The translations under genes were made by a program, and so were the position numbers. From Flavobacteriaceae bacterium NBU2977 (GTDB lineage: Bacteria > Bacteroidota > Bacteroidia > Flavobacteriales > Flavobacteriaceae), in assembly GCA_019931105.1 (NCBI GenBank), contig JAIOUW010000002.1, forward strand, positions 806,001 through 870,000: a stretch of DNA of 64,000 bases. The letters are read 5' to 3'. How positions within the stretch are numbered: position 1 is the stretch's first letter; each line of letters begins with the position of its first letter. This document shows, in pieces, positions 45,006 to 54,510 of this stretch. The notes under the pieces are model-generated. The model was not told the origin of the DNA, searched no databases, and saw only the letters and a list, made by a program, of their open reading frames with translations.

Positions 45006-46166
45006 CTACCAACTTACCCCGGTATCTTTCCAGCTTTTTGATTTTGCGGATTCAAGAACGGCTTCGCAGACTTTCTGTGTCTCTTGGGCTTCCTTGAATG
45101 TCGGGGAACACGGTTTGCCTTCCTCCAAACATTGCAGAAAATCGGCCACTTGGTGAACGAAACTGTGCTCATAACCGATGGATAATCCGGGTACCCACCA
45201 TTTGTCCATATAGGGTTGGTCGCCGTCGGTTACATGAATGGAACGCCATCCTCTTTCAATCGACTCGTCCCTATGGTCAAAATATTCGAGACGGGTAAGG
45301 TCGTGCAGGTTCCATTTTATGGAAGCGTGCTCGCCATTGATCTCAAAAGTATACAGGGCCTTGTGGCCCCTGGCATAGCGTGTGGATTCGAACAATCCCA
45401 ACGAACCATTATCGAAATGACAATGAAAGATACAGGCATCGTCGATACCTACTTTTTGCTTTTCGCCTGTCAAGGAGTGTACCCTTTCTTTGATGAAAGT
45501 CTCGGTCATGGCCGAAACGTCCTTGATACCCCCATTGAGCCACATTGCCGTATCGATACAGTGTGCCAATAAATCGCCCGTAACCCCAGAACCCGCGGCA
45601 TCATTGTCTAATCGCCACAGGCCTTCGCCACCTTGGGGCAGTTCGGGGCTTATCGTCCAATCTTGTAAAAAGTTGGCCCGATAGTGGAAAATCTTACCCA
45701 ATTTTCCGGCATCTATGAGTTGTTTGGCCAAGGTAACGGCCGGTATTCTTCTATAATTGTAATACACGGTATTAGCGACCCCGGCCTTTTCGATGGCATC
45801 TACCATAGGTTGTGCCTCGGCCACCGTTCGTGCCAATGGTTTTTCGCAAAGTACCATTTTACCCGCTTCGGCAGCGGCAATGGCAATTTCGGCATGCATA
45901 TTATTGGGCGTACAAATATCTATGGCATCGATATCGTCGCGGGCGACCACTTTGCGCCAATCGGTCTCTACCGATTCGTAGCCCCACTGTTCGGCAAAGG
46001 CGGTTACGCGCTCTTCGTTACGCGCACACACCGCTTTCAAGACCGGTCTGTATTTTAAATCGGGGAAAAAATCGCCGACTCTTTTATAGGCATTGGAATG
46101 GGTACGCCCCATAAATCCGTAGCCGATCAATCCTACTCGAAATTCTTTTTTGTCACTCATGTCCAT
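45006..46166 (-). CDS. Gfo/Idh/MocA family oxidoreductase
   Basis: 386 residues, cytosolic. The Rossmann opening is [19 protein letters not shown]; the EKP motif reads [14 protein letters not shown]-terminal hallmarks include [16 protein letters not shown] and the glycine-rich [16 protein letters not shown]. The start may instead be the ATG two codons later. Next gene upstream in the same direction is a TIM-barrel isomerase (131-nt gap), a pairing typical of sugar/inositol oxidation pathways. Confidence 0.93.
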   Translation of the reverse strand: MDMSDKKEFRVGLIGYGFMGRTHSNAYKRVGDFFPDLKYRPVLKAVCARNEERVTAFAEQWGYESVETDWRKVVARDDIDAIDICTPNNMHAEIAIAAAEAGKMVLCEKPLARTVAEAQPMVDAIEKAGVANTVYYNYRRIPAVTLAKQLIDAGKLGKIFHYRANFLQDWTISPELPQGGEGLWRLDNDAAGSGVTGDLLAHCIDTAMWLNGGIKDVSAMTETFIKERVHSLTGEKQKVGIDDACIFHCHFDNGSLGLFESTRYARGHKALYTFEINGEHASIKWNLHDLTRLEYFDHRDESIERGWRSIHVTDGDQPYMDKWWVPGLSIGYEHSFVHQVADFLQCLEEGKPCSPTFKEAQETQKVCEAVLESAKSKSWKDTGVSW

Positions 46167-46297
46167 ATCTTGATAATCTTAGTAGTCGTTCTATTTACGT
46201 TTTGGGAAACCCACTGTTGAGATTTCCCATTCCCAAAAGGAAAGGGATAGATTTCAACGTTCCAACGGCGCACATTGCCACTTTTGAATATTTGGAT

Positions 46298-47341
46298 TTA
46301 TTCTTTCCAGCCGTGTAGTTCGCGAACCTTCAACATCGCCCCTAAAATATCGTTCCATGTTTTGGGTTGCATCATCACATCGTTGGGGAACATACATCCG
46401 TCCCAACAAATGTGCTTTAATTTCTTGGTCAGGTTTCCATTTTCATCGCGTAGCCAGTGGCCGGCATCCACGGCAATATCCAATTTACCGTTGGGATCGG
46501 AGGCCTGGCAATGCCTTCCCGTCTTATCATGGGAGCCCGAACCGAAAACGGTACCATCATTTTGTGCTACGTGAAAATCGATCGTCCACGGTCGCAGGGC
46601 TGCTGTCAAAGTTTTTAGTCCCTCGGTTAAAGTTTCCCGATCATTCCAATCGAAATCTTTGGGAAGAATGCGTTCATCCTCTTTATTATAACCCAGAAGG
46701 TACAATAAGGTATGCGCCATATCCGCCTGAAAACCGATATTGGGCCTATCAACGGCCTCCAAAGTGTTGATCATCGTTTTCCAGCCATGCATACCGCCCC
46801 AGCAAATTTCGCCTTCAGCGGCAAGTGATTCACCATAGTCGGCCGCGACATCACATGCCTCGCGAAAGGTTTGGGCGATGAGCTTCGTATTACCTGCCGC
46901 GTCTTTGGCCCAACTTTCTGGATCGACCGAAGAGTCGATCCTGACAATGCCATGGGGCCTGATTCCCATATCACGTAATTTTTTCCCTATGGCACAGGCC
47001 TTTTGAACTTGGGTAACAAAATTTTTACGTTCTTCGGCCGAACCCATTGCCGAACCACCGCCCGTAACCCCCCAGACCGGAGCCACAAAACTTCCTATTT
47101 CCAAGTTGTACGAACCGACCTTGTCGGCCAATCGCTTCAAATCATCATCGGAGGAATCGATACTCACATGGGGATCGGCCAAGAATAGGTCGACACCATC
47201 GAATTTTTGTCCATCTACCTCGGCATCGGCGGTCAATTTCAGCATCGTATCCAAATCGATAGGCGGTTCAGAATCCGGGCCTTTGCCCACCACCCCGGGC
47301 CATGACGCATTATGAAGCTTAGGAAAGTTGTTCTCTTGCAT
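46298..47341 (-). CDS. TIM-barrel sugar phosphate isomerase/epimerase-like protein
   Basis: 347 residues, AP-endonuclease-2-like fold. Metal-ligand-like segments: [15 protein letters not shown] (Glu), [14 protein letters not shown] (Asp/His), [13 protein letters not shown] (His) and [14 protein letters not shown] near the end. No signal. Transcribed with the Gfo/Idh gene downstream. Likely acts on a keto-sugar or inositol-type substrate; this is inference. Confidence 0.85.
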   Translation of the reverse strand: MQENNFPKLHNASWPGVVGKGPDSEPPIDLDTMLKLTADAEVDGQKFDGVDLFLADPHVSIDSSDDDLKRLADKVGSYNLEIGSFVAPVWGVTGGGSAMGSAEERKNFVTQVQKACAIGKKLRDMGIRPHGIVRIDSSVDPESWAKDAAGNTKLIAQTFREACDVAADYGESLAAEGEICWGGMHGWKTMINTLEAVDRPNIGFQADMAHTLLYLLGYNKEDERILPKDFDWNDRETLTEGLKTLTAALRPWTIDFHVAQNDGTVFGSGSHDKTGRHCQASDPNGKLDIAVDAGHWLRDENGNLTKKLKHICWDGCMFPNDVMMQPKTWNDILGAMLKVRELHGWKE

Positions 47342-47576
47342 TTTTATAGGGATTTTACAGTTTAAAGGCTATTTTTCACTGTTCTAAAATTAACTAAAAA
47401 TAGGATTATCGAAAATTTTTGCAAGATTAATATCCTAACATAAATGACAATGGCACATCGGTTTAACAAATTAATTATGAAAAGTTCAAAAAAAAGTCGA
47501 ACTTTTGACGATATTTAATTCCGCTTTTTATAAGTTCGAAACTTGTGTAACCAACTAATTACTTAAACAATATATT
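47342..47576. promoter_or_regulatory. Divergent promoter region, isomerase / MFS
   Basis: 235-bp A+T-rich gap between two divergent starts. Contains an inverted pair around AGTTCGA / TCGAACTT near 47484-47504 and another TTCGAA near 47535; possibly an operator for a shared regulator. Not proven. Confidence 0.35.
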
Positions 47577-48827
47577 ATGGAAAATACTGCATCTGCTTCG
47601 ACTACCAATGCCAATAGGCTGTTTTATGGTAGTTGTTTTGCATTGATTACCACAGCTCTTTCATTCAGCATAAGAGCTGGAATTTTGCCACAGCTGGGCG
47701 AGGAATTGAGTTTGAACGCCGAGCAATTGGGTTATATCAATTCAATGTGGTTCTTGGGCTTTCCCATATCAATGGTAATCGGAGGATTGATATATCATAA
47801 GGTTGGCGGAAAGGCCATTATGCAATTCGCGTTTTTTGCCCATGCCATCGGTATCATAATGACCATCTATGCCGGGAGCTATACAGGCCTTTTGATATCG
47901 ACCTTGCTCATCGGTCTAGGTAACGGGTGTACCGAGGCCGCTTGTAACCCGATGATAGCCGATGCCTATCAAGGAACCCGAATGAGCAAGATGATGAACC
48001 GTTTTCACATGTGGTTTCCAGGGGGCATCGTAATAGGAAGCTTGGTCTCGAAATTCATGACGGATGCCGGTATGAGCTGGGAGTCGCAAATTTGGGTCAT
48101 TATGATTCCTACATTGATTTACGCTTATTTATTCTTCGGGCAAAGTTGGCCCAAGGCAAAAGTTCAGGAAGGCGCCACGCTTATGGGAAATTTAAAGGCC
48201 ATGGCATCTCCGTTGTTCCTGTTCATGGTGGTTTGTATGGCACTGACCGCCGCTACTGAATTCATACCGCAACAATGGACGAGCGTTATCCTTTCTAAAA
48301 GTGGTGCCCAGCCCATGTTGATTCTAGCCTTGGTAACGGGTATTATGGCAGTGGCCCGCTATTTTGGTGGCGAAATGGTAGCAAAATTCGACCAGACCGG
48401 CGTATTGCTCGGATCCGCGGTCTTGGCTACGGTCGGTATTTATCTGTTCAGTACTCAAACGGGCACAATGGCCTATGTAGCGGCAATATTTTTCGCGCTC
48501 GGTGTTGCCTATTTCTGGCCGAACATGATCGGGTTCATTGCGGACAAAATTCCAAAAAGTGGTGCTTTGGGGATGTCAATACTGGGTGCCGTGGGAATGT
48601 TTTCCCAGACCATTTTTCAACCCCTAACCGGGCGATGGATCGATTCTGACAAAGCTGAGGCTGCGGCAGCCGGACTTACAGGTGATGAATTGGAACTTGT
48701 AGCCGGGCAAGATACCATGCAGACCATTACCATTTTTCCAATTATATTGATCGTACTATTTACCATACTATATTTTTGGGTGAAGAACCGTAAGCAAGAC
48801 GATACTCCTGTGGCAACCGCACACTAA
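47577..48827 (+). CDS. MFS sugar transporter
   Basis: 416 residues with 12 predicted membrane helices. Major facilitator features: helices start at about residue 17, a loop motif GGLIYHKVGGKAIM between helices 2 and 3, and GLGNGCTEAACNPMIADAY in helix 4-5 as in the fucose/glucose permease-type group. It is placed between two TIM-barrel isomerase genes, so a sugar-like substrate is inferred. Terminator follows. Confidence 0.9.
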   Translation: MENTASASTTNANRLFYGSCFALITTALSFSIRAGILPQLGEELSLNAEQLGYINSMWFLGFPISMVIGGLIYHKVGGKAIMQFAFFAHAIGIIMTIYAGSYTGLLISTLLIGLGNGCTEAACNPMIADAYQGTRMSKMMNRFHMWFPGGIVIGSLVSKFMTDAGMSWESQIWVIMIPTLIYAYLFFGQSWPKAKVQEGATLMGNLKAMASPLFLFMVVCMALTAATEFIPQQWTSVILSKSGAQPMLILALVTGIMAVARYFGGEMVAKFDQTGVLLGSAVLATVGIYLFSTQTGTMAYVAAIFFALGVAYFWPNMIGFIADKIPKSGALGMSILGAVGMFSQTIFQPLTGRWIDSDKAEAAAAGLTGDELELVAGQDTMQTITIFPIILIVLFTILYFWVKNRKQDDTPVATAH

Positions 48828-48846
48828 CTAAAAATGAAAGAAACTT

Positions 48847-48886
48847 AAAATGACCCCCTGCCTGTTTTTAAGGAGGGGGTCATTTT
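48847..48886 (+). terminator. Rho-independent terminator after MFS gene
   Basis: A 13-bp stem (AAAATGACCCCCT / AGGGGGTCATTTT) with a 14-nt loop, followed by three more T in the T run. Confidence 0.9.
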
Positions 48887-48946
48887 TTTATTGAGAATCC
48901 AGCATTTACTTTTGTGTATGTGGGAATCAAATAAAACAATTTAGTT

Positions 48947-49786
48947 ATGAAGATAGGAATGAACATGCTCCTCTGGACCAACCATGTGACGGAAGCACAT
49001 TTCCCCCTTGTGGATACTCTGAAGAAAACCGGCTTTGATGGTGTGGAACTATTTTTAGGGGAAGGCGATGAAGCTCATTATGCCAAACTGGGCCGATATT
49101 TTTCAGATGCGGAAATGGGCGTAACCGCTGTGGCCGCCTTGGCACCTGATGAGAATATTGCGAGTCCTAATAAAAATTATAGGGCCGCCGGCTTGGATAA
49201 ACTCAAATGGTCGATCGATATGAGTGCTGCGGCCCATGTCGAGGTCATTTGCGGACCGTTTCATTCAACATTCGCTTATTTTACCCGTCAACCTCCGACC
49301 CTTGAAGAAAAACAATGGAGCATCGAAATGTTGCGAAAAGCGGCCGAATATGCAGAACGATCGAATATCATGCTAGCCCCCGAGGCCGTAAATCGTTTCG
49401 AATGCTACTTGTACAATACCATGGCCGATCTGAAAACCATGGTAGAGGCGGTGGATCATCCGAATTTGGGCGCGATGTACGATACGCACCATAGTAACAT
49501 CGAGGAAAAAAGTCAGTCCAGCGCTTTAAAGACCATTGCACCCGTTTTAAAACATATACATATCAGTGAAAACGACCGTGGTACGCCGGGAAGCGGACAA
49601 GTCGATTGGAACGATGTTTTTCCGGCCATAAAGGAAATAGGCTACGATGGATGGCTGACCATAGAAGCTTTTAGCACGATCATTCCCGAATTTGCCAATG
49701 CGATCAACGTATGGCGAGATTATTCGCCTTCCGAAGAGATATATACCAAAGGTTTGAAGCTCATAAAAGAAGGTATGGGTATCTGA
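48947..49786 (+). CDS. TIM-barrel isomerase (hydroxypyruvate isomerase / tagatose epimerase-like)
   Basis: 279 residues. Xylose-isomerase-like TIM barrel: MNMLLWTNHVTEAHF at the start, LAPEAVNRFECYL with metal Glu, GAMYDTHHSNIEE with Asp/His, KHIHISENDRGTPGSGQVDW and LTIEAFSTIIPEF with the second Glu. These motifs match the ketose 3-epimerase group (DTE-like), which binds Mn via Glu-Asp-His-Glu. Role in the local keto-sugar metabolism is inferred. Confidence 0.9.
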   Translation: MKIGMNMLLWTNHVTEAHFPLVDTLKKTGFDGVELFLGEGDEAHYAKLGRYFSDAEMGVTAVAALAPDENIASPNKNYRAAGLDKLKWSIDMSAAAHVEVICGPFHSTFAYFTRQPPTLEEKQWSIEMLRKAAEYAERSNIMLAPEAVNRFECYLYNTMADLKTMVEAVDHPNLGAMYDTHHSNIEEKSQSSALKTIAPVLKHIHISENDRGTPGSGQVDWNDVFPAIKEIGYDGWLTIEAFSTIIPEFANAINVWRDYSPSEEIYTKGLKLIKEGMGI

Positions 49787-49787
49787 A

Positions 49788-49851
49788 GTCGGAAGTTTGA
49801 AGTTTGAAATTGGAAGTTGGAAGTTGGAAGTTGGAAGTTGGAAGTTGGATA
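49788..49851. repeat. 7-bp tandem repeat array
   Basis: About eight copies of a gaagttt / gaagttg heptamer immediately after the isomerase stop and before the ThuA gene. The reverse strand reads as SNFQLPT-type peptide repeats in an open frame, which is not a gene. Confidence 0.88.
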
Positions 49852-49897
49852 AGGAAAGATGTTCAACGCAGTGTGTAAACATTTAAAAATAAAATTT

Positions 49898-51013
49898 GTG
49901 AAAAAAACAATCCTTTTATTGGTTTTCGGTCTTCTAATCGGTTCCTGTGTAGAAAAAAAGAAAGAAACCGTAGTTGAGAAAGTCGAAGAGACCCCAAAGC
50001 AATGGTTGAGTTTCGAGGGAGACGATGAAAATGCAAAACATATCGTTTTGATTTCAGGCGATGAAGAATACCGTTCCGAAGAGGCACTTCCTCAATTGGC
50101 AAAAATACTTTCTGAACATCACGGATATAATTGTACGGTCTTGTTTGCGCAAGACCCCTCAAAACCTGGAATCGTAAATGCCAACTACGTCAATAATATT
50201 CCCGGCCTCGAAGCCTTGGATTCGGCTGATATGATGGTCATATTTACACGGTTCCGTGCATTGCCCGATGACCAGATGCAACATATCGACGACTACCTAA
50301 GGGCGGGGAAACCCGTGGTCGGTATCAGAACGGCGACCCACGCTTTCAATTTTTCAAAAGATTCAACCTCGAATTTCAAACATTACGGTAATTATTACAA
50401 AGGCGATAAAACCGAATGGGAAGATGGCTTCGGGCGGTCGGTACTTGGCGAAAACTGGGTGAATCATCACGGGCACCACAAACATCAAAGTACCCGGGGA
50501 ACCATTGCAGAAGATGCCAAATCACATTCCATAGCAAACGGTATTGAGGATGGCGAAATTTGGGGACCCACCGACGTTTACGGCATTCGGCTACCGTTAC
50601 CGGAAGACGGTCAACCGATAATTCTAGGACAGGTCGTCAATAGAAAAGGTGACTATGACGAAAACGACCTCTTTTTCGGCATGAAGCCCACCGATGATGA
50701 ACTGGCTACCGAAAACAATGCGGGAGAAAAAGTGAATGACGTTCTGATGCCCATTGCGTGGACCAAAAGCTATCAATTGCCCGGTGGTAAAAGGGGAAAG
50801 GCATTTACCTCGACCATAGGTGCGGCCTCGGATTTATTGAACGAAGGGGTGCGACGGCTATTGATAAATGGTATTTTTTGGACAATGGATGAAACCGTTC
50901 CCGAAAATGCGAATGTCGATTTGGTCGGAAAGTACAATCCCTCTGCATACGGATTTAAAGATGATGAATACTGGATAAACAAGAAGCTTTCGGTCGAAAG
51001 CCTCGCGCAGTGA
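49898..51013 (+). CDS. ThuA-domain lipoprotein
   Basis: 371 residues from the GTG at 49898; an upstream ATG at 49859 adds 13 residues before the signal and is less likely. Lipobox LIGSC. The ThuA fold (glutamine-amidotransferase-like) shows HIVLISGDEEYRSEEALPQLA, YLRAGKPVVGIRTATHAF, and NHHGHHKHQSTRG. ThuA/ThuB of rhizobia act in trehalose and related sugar use through keto intermediates. Here it is exported, fitting periplasmic sugar oxidation; the substrate is unknown. Confidence 0.85.
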   Translation: MKKTILLLVFGLLIGSCVEKKKETVVEKVEETPKQWLSFEGDDENAKHIVLISGDEEYRSEEALPQLAKILSEHHGYNCTVLFAQDPSKPGIVNANYVNNIPGLEALDSADMMVIFTRFRALPDDQMQHIDDYLRAGKPVVGIRTATHAFNFSKDSTSNFKHYGNYYKGDKTEWEDGFGRSVLGENWVNHHGHHKHQSTRGTIAEDAKSHSIANGIEDGEIWGPTDVYGIRLPLPEDGQPIILGQVVNRKGDYDENDLFFGMKPTDDELATENNAGEKVNDVLMPIAWTKSYQLPGGKRGKAFTSTIGAASDLLNEGVRRLLINGIFWTMDETVPENANVDLVGKYNPSAYGFKDDEYWINKKLSVESLAQ

Positions 51014-51059
51014 TTCGCTTGGTCTTGGTGCCTGAAGGGTTCAATCAAAACTTTTTAAA

Positions 51060-51881
51060 ATGAACGAGAAACGAAAATTTACCGGAATCCCTTACATGGT
51101 TACATTCGCCATGCTATTGCTTTTAAATGTTATCCCATTAACTGCCCAAGATAATGGGGAAGGTAAAGTACTTATGGCAATTTTTGCCCATCCCGACGAC
51201 GAAATGACCGTATCACCCATTCTTTCAAAATATGTCGATGAGGGTATCAAGGTGTATCTCGTTATTTGCACTGATGGCCGATTGGGCACCAATGATTTTA
51301 CCGATCATGAGGCCGGGGATGGTTTGGCCGCCCTGCGTAAAGAAGAGATGCAGTGTGCCGCCGAAAAACTTGGTGTAGAACTGATACATTTAGATTATCA
51401 TGACCAGCTTAGGGCCGCCGAGGGTTACGATGGCCATGTACCGCACGCCAGGGAGTTGATTTTAGAATTAGAAGGTATCGTTGCCGACAAGAAACCCGAC
51501 GTTCTGATTACTTGGGGACCCGACGGAGGGAGCACCCATATGGACCACCGTTTGGTAGGCGCATCGGTTACACAGGTATTTCTCAGTAAAATTTGGGAGA
51601 AACCAAAAAAGTTATTTTACGTCGGCACCCCTTCTTATCTCATTGATGAACCAGAACGAAAAAAATTGGCCGGAATCGATTCGACGTATCTCAACGTTGG
51701 TATCAAATACGCTGAAAAAGATGCCGCAAGAGCCTTAGAATCGTTGAAATGCCATAAGAGCCAAGTTTCGCCTGAAATGCTCAAATGGAGGGAAACATCG
51801 GGTAAAAAATCGAAGTCAACAATCTATTTAAGAGAATTTGTTGCACCTGTACAGAAAAAGCAATCTTCTCTATTTGAATAA
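51060..51881 (+). CDS. PIG-L/LmbE-family deacetylase, secreted
   Basis: 273 residues with an N-terminal signal (about 13-30). The Zn-binding motif AHPDDE (about residue 42) and the second His in MDHRLVGASV are present, together with LHLDYHDQL-like ELIHLDYHDQLRAAEG. The family removes N-acetyl groups from sugars such as GlcNAc-inositol. It follows the ThuA gene by 46 nt. Convergent with eboF. Confidence 0.9.
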   Translation: MNEKRKFTGIPYMVTFAMLLLLNVIPLTAQDNGEGKVLMAIFAHPDDEMTVSPILSKYVDEGIKVYLVICTDGRLGTNDFTDHEAGDGLAALRKEEMQCAAEKLGVELIHLDYHDQLRAAEGYDGHVPHARELILELEGIVADKKPDVLITWGPDGGSTHMDHRLVGASVTQVFLSKIWEKPKKLFYVGTPSYLIDEPERKKLAGIDSTYLNVGIKYAEKDAARALESLKCHKSQVSPEMLKWRETSGKKSKSTIYLREFVAPVQKKQSSLFE

Positions 51882-51932
51882 ACACAATTGGTCACAATTT
51901 CAACCTTTCAAAACCTTTTGGTTTCTAATGGG

Positions 51933-53303
51933 TTACTGTACGTGGGTTCTGATCACTTCAAAGACTTCGGTCGGTGCTATGTTTTTCTCAAGACTACAAG
52001 TTTGATTATTGGTAATCAAAATGGGATGGTCATCAACATCATCGGGAATCCGGCCATGTGAACCCTTTACCAGTTTTGCATTCAGGGGAATGATATCCAT
52101 TACCGTTCTAAAACCCAACTTCTTCTTGATCAGTTTGCCGATTACCTTGGGCATCACGAATTTGTCCTTTGGATCGGTCAGCATTTCGACGGGATCATAC
52201 CCCGGTTTTTTATGAATATCCACCATTCTGGCATAGTCGGGCGCTTTTTTATCATCCATCCAAAAATAATAGGTAAACCATGATCGGGAGTCCGCCAAAA
52301 CGACCAGATCACCACAACGTTCATGATCCAGATTGATCGCTTTTCGCGCTTCACCGAAATATACCTTTTCAACGCCCTCAACTTTTTCAAGTAGTTTTTT
52401 GACTTCCGACGCTATCGATTTGTCATTTAAATAGATATGTGCGATTTGATGGTCAGCCACGGCAAACGCCTTGCTCGCACCGGCATCTAAAAGTTCCAAT
52501 CCTCGCTCGATCCGAACGTTGAGCAGTCCTTCTTCCCTTAAGACCCGATTCAGATGAATGGGATTGTCAACATTCGTAATACCATATTCGGAAAGCAGAA
52601 TGATATTGGCATTTTTTTCTTGATAGTATTCGACCAACTGCCGTACAACACGATCTATTTCATTCAAGTCTTTCGAAATGACCTTAAAATCGAGTCCGTG
52701 CCTTTGAAGGTTATAATCCAGATGGGGAAGATACACCAGTGTCAGCGTCGGATCATATAAACGATCGGTTTCCAGAGTGGCATCCGCTATCCATTGGCTC
52801 GATTTGATCGAGGTTTTCGGCCCCCAAAAATGGAACAAGGGGAAAGTACCCAATTTATCCTGAAGCTTGTCACGTAGATCTGCCGGATGCGAATAACAAT
52901 CGGGAATCTTTCTGCCATCGGCCAAGTAATTCGGGCGGGGCGTAACATTGTAATCGGTATTGGCGTACATATTGTACCACCAGAACATATTTGCACAGGT
53001 GAATCCCGGATTTTGGCTTTTGAGCCTGTCCCAAATTTTTTCGCTTTTCACGAGTTTGTTGGATTGTCGCCAGAATTTCACCTCGCACTCATCTTCAAAA
53101 TACCAACCGTTACCCACAATACCGTGTTCCGATGGATACTTTCCGGTGAGGTAGGTAGACTGGGCCGTACAGGTTACGGCAGGAAGTACAGGGGTAATCG
53201 TCGTCGATTTGCCCTTCTCAAAAAATGATTTTATAAATGGGGTGTGCTCGCCAATAAGTCTTTTGGTCAGGCCCACTACATTTATTACAACGGTTTTTTG
53301 CAT
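51933..53303 (-). CDS. eboF: EboF: alkaline-phosphatase-superfamily phosphodiesterase-like protein
   Basis: 456 residues, nucleotide pyrophosphatase/phosphodiesterase fold. The nucleophile region PAVTCTAQSTYLTG gives Thr44 and SHGRIPDD keeps a late metal His. But the first metal Asp is replaced: the opening strand reads VVINVVGLT with Val10 at the usual Asp. SEYGI stands where the family has SDHGM, and PHLDYNLQRHG where it has PDxxGH. So the metal site is remodelled or lost. Last gene of the ebo operon, 3 nt after eboE. Letter assignment follows the published A-F scheme by gene type. Confidence 0.85.
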   Translation of the reverse strand: MQKTVVINVVGLTKRLIGEHTPFIKSFFEKGKSTTITPVLPAVTCTAQSTYLTGKYPSEHGIVGNGWYFEDECEVKFWRQSNKLVKSEKIWDRLKSQNPGFTCANMFWWYNMYANTDYNVTPRPNYLADGRKIPDCYSHPADLRDKLQDKLGTFPLFHFWGPKTSIKSSQWIADATLETDRLYDPTLTLVYLPHLDYNLQRHGLDFKVISKDLNEIDRVVRQLVEYYQEKNANIILLSEYGITNVDNPIHLNRVLREEGLLNVRIERGLELLDAGASKAFAVADHQIAHIYLNDKSIASEVKKLLEKVEGVEKVYFGEARKAINLDHERCGDLVVLADSRSWFTYYFWMDDKKAPDYARMVDIHKKPGYDPVEMLTDPKDKFVMPKVIGKLIKKKLGFRTVMDIIPLNAKLVKGSHGRIPDDVDDHPILITNNQTCSLEKNIAPTEVFEVIRTHVQ

Positions 53304-53306
53304 AGG

Positions 53307-54500
53307 TCAGAGCCTTTCTTTGAACCACTCGATTTCACGTACAATGGATCCGGACAGGTTTTTCTTCAATTCTTGCGGAAGAACATCCCAAGTATACGTT
53401 TCTATTTCAAGATGTTCCGAAACTTGATTTTCTTTGAGATAATCGACCACTTTGAGAATATGGTCCTGGGTGGAATATAACTTACCAAAATGCTCCAAAA
53501 AAATAGGAACATGAAAATGGGCACGAAGTTCTGAAAATGCCTTTCGTTCTTTCAAAACGATTGGCAGGTCATTATAAGTCTTGACCTTTCCATTGATTTT
53601 TTCGGTTACCTGATGTAAATACGTGGGTTCGTCAAAACGAGAAAGTGACTCCCATACGGCTTCTTCGTCGGTTTCGTCATTTATAATTTTTAATGCGGCG
53701 CTCACTTGGATCTTGCCGATTTTTATACCCGCATTACGCAATTTCAGGAAAGTATCCAAAGGTTCTTCGAAGGCCAGCGAAAAATGGCAGATATCGTAGC
53801 ATACGGTGATGTAGCGCTTGATGATCTTTTCAGCTTCCGGTTCATTTAAATCAAGTCTTTCCTTTAAAATTTCCGTGCCGATAGGTATTAAATAGTCGGC
53901 GTAAAAATGCAAGACCTCATCACTGTTCTCCAACAATCCATCAGGTTCTGGTTCAATGTCGAGATGCAAATATTTGCCCGTTTTGCCTTCTATGTCGTAA
54001 AGCCGTAATGCGATTTCCGTAAAGTTCTTTGCGCCTGTCTCAAAGGCCCTTTGGGTGGTTTCCTTTGTATCGTGCCAGTATTTGTAAGTTATTGGGGAAG
54101 TTGATATTCCGCCCGATAATCCCTCTGGGATCAATTCGGACAATTGGTCAAAAAGTCGTTTGGTATAGGTTACCCGATCTTTCGTGGTCCAATCAGGGGC
54201 ATGTACATTTTCTTTGACCCTTTCATCATGAAAATTCCCATAAGGAAAGCCGTTCATGGTAAACACGTACACCCCATTTTCATGCAACCATTGTTTGAAC
54301 GCTTTGAGGTTGTTTCCCTCGGCAAGTTCTTCGCTTGCCTTGTTGGACAATCGAAGGCCCAGACCAAAATCCGATCCGTTGGAAACTTTCGCCTTTATGC
54401 CGGGCACATAGGTTTTAAGACTTTCAAACGTACTTTTCCAATTCGCCCCGGGATGAATGTTGGTACAATAGGTAAGATGAAAAGAATTGTTGATCAGCAT
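53307..54500 (-). CDS. eboE: EboE: TIM-barrel metabolite traffic protein
   Basis: 397 residues, xylose-isomerase-like TIM barrel. Opens with the EboE hallmark LTYCTNIHPGANWKSTFESL. Likely metal ligands lie in YLHLDIEPEPDG (Glu/Asp), VCYDICHFSLAFE (Asp/His) and KIGKIQVSAAL; the fold is kept but the substrate is unknown. 10 nt after eboD and 3 nt before eboF. Confidence 0.92.
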   Translation of the reverse strand: MLINNSFHLTYCTNIHPGANWKSTFESLKTYVPGIKAKVSNGSDFGLGLRLSNKASEELAEGNNLKAFKQWLHENGVYVFTMNGFPYGNFHDERVKENVHAPDWTTKDRVTYTKRLFDQLSELIPEGLSGGISTSPITYKYWHDTKETTQRAFETGAKNFTEIALRLYDIEGKTGKYLHLDIEPEPDGLLENSDEVLHFYADYLIPIGTEILKERLDLNEPEAEKIIKRYITVCYDICHFSLAFEEPLDTFLKLRNAGIKIGKIQVSAALKIINDETDEEAVWESLSRFDEPTYLHQVTEKINGKVKTYNDLPIVLKERKAFSELRAHFHVPIFLEHFGKLYSTQDHILKVVDYLKENQVSEHLEIETYTWDVLPQELKKNLSGSIVREIEWFKERL

Positions 54501-54510
54501 TTACCTGAGT

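Noticed and set aside
49547-49882. Minus-strand open frame with SNFQLP repeats
   Set aside because: Translation of the 7-bp array and antisense of the isomerase end.
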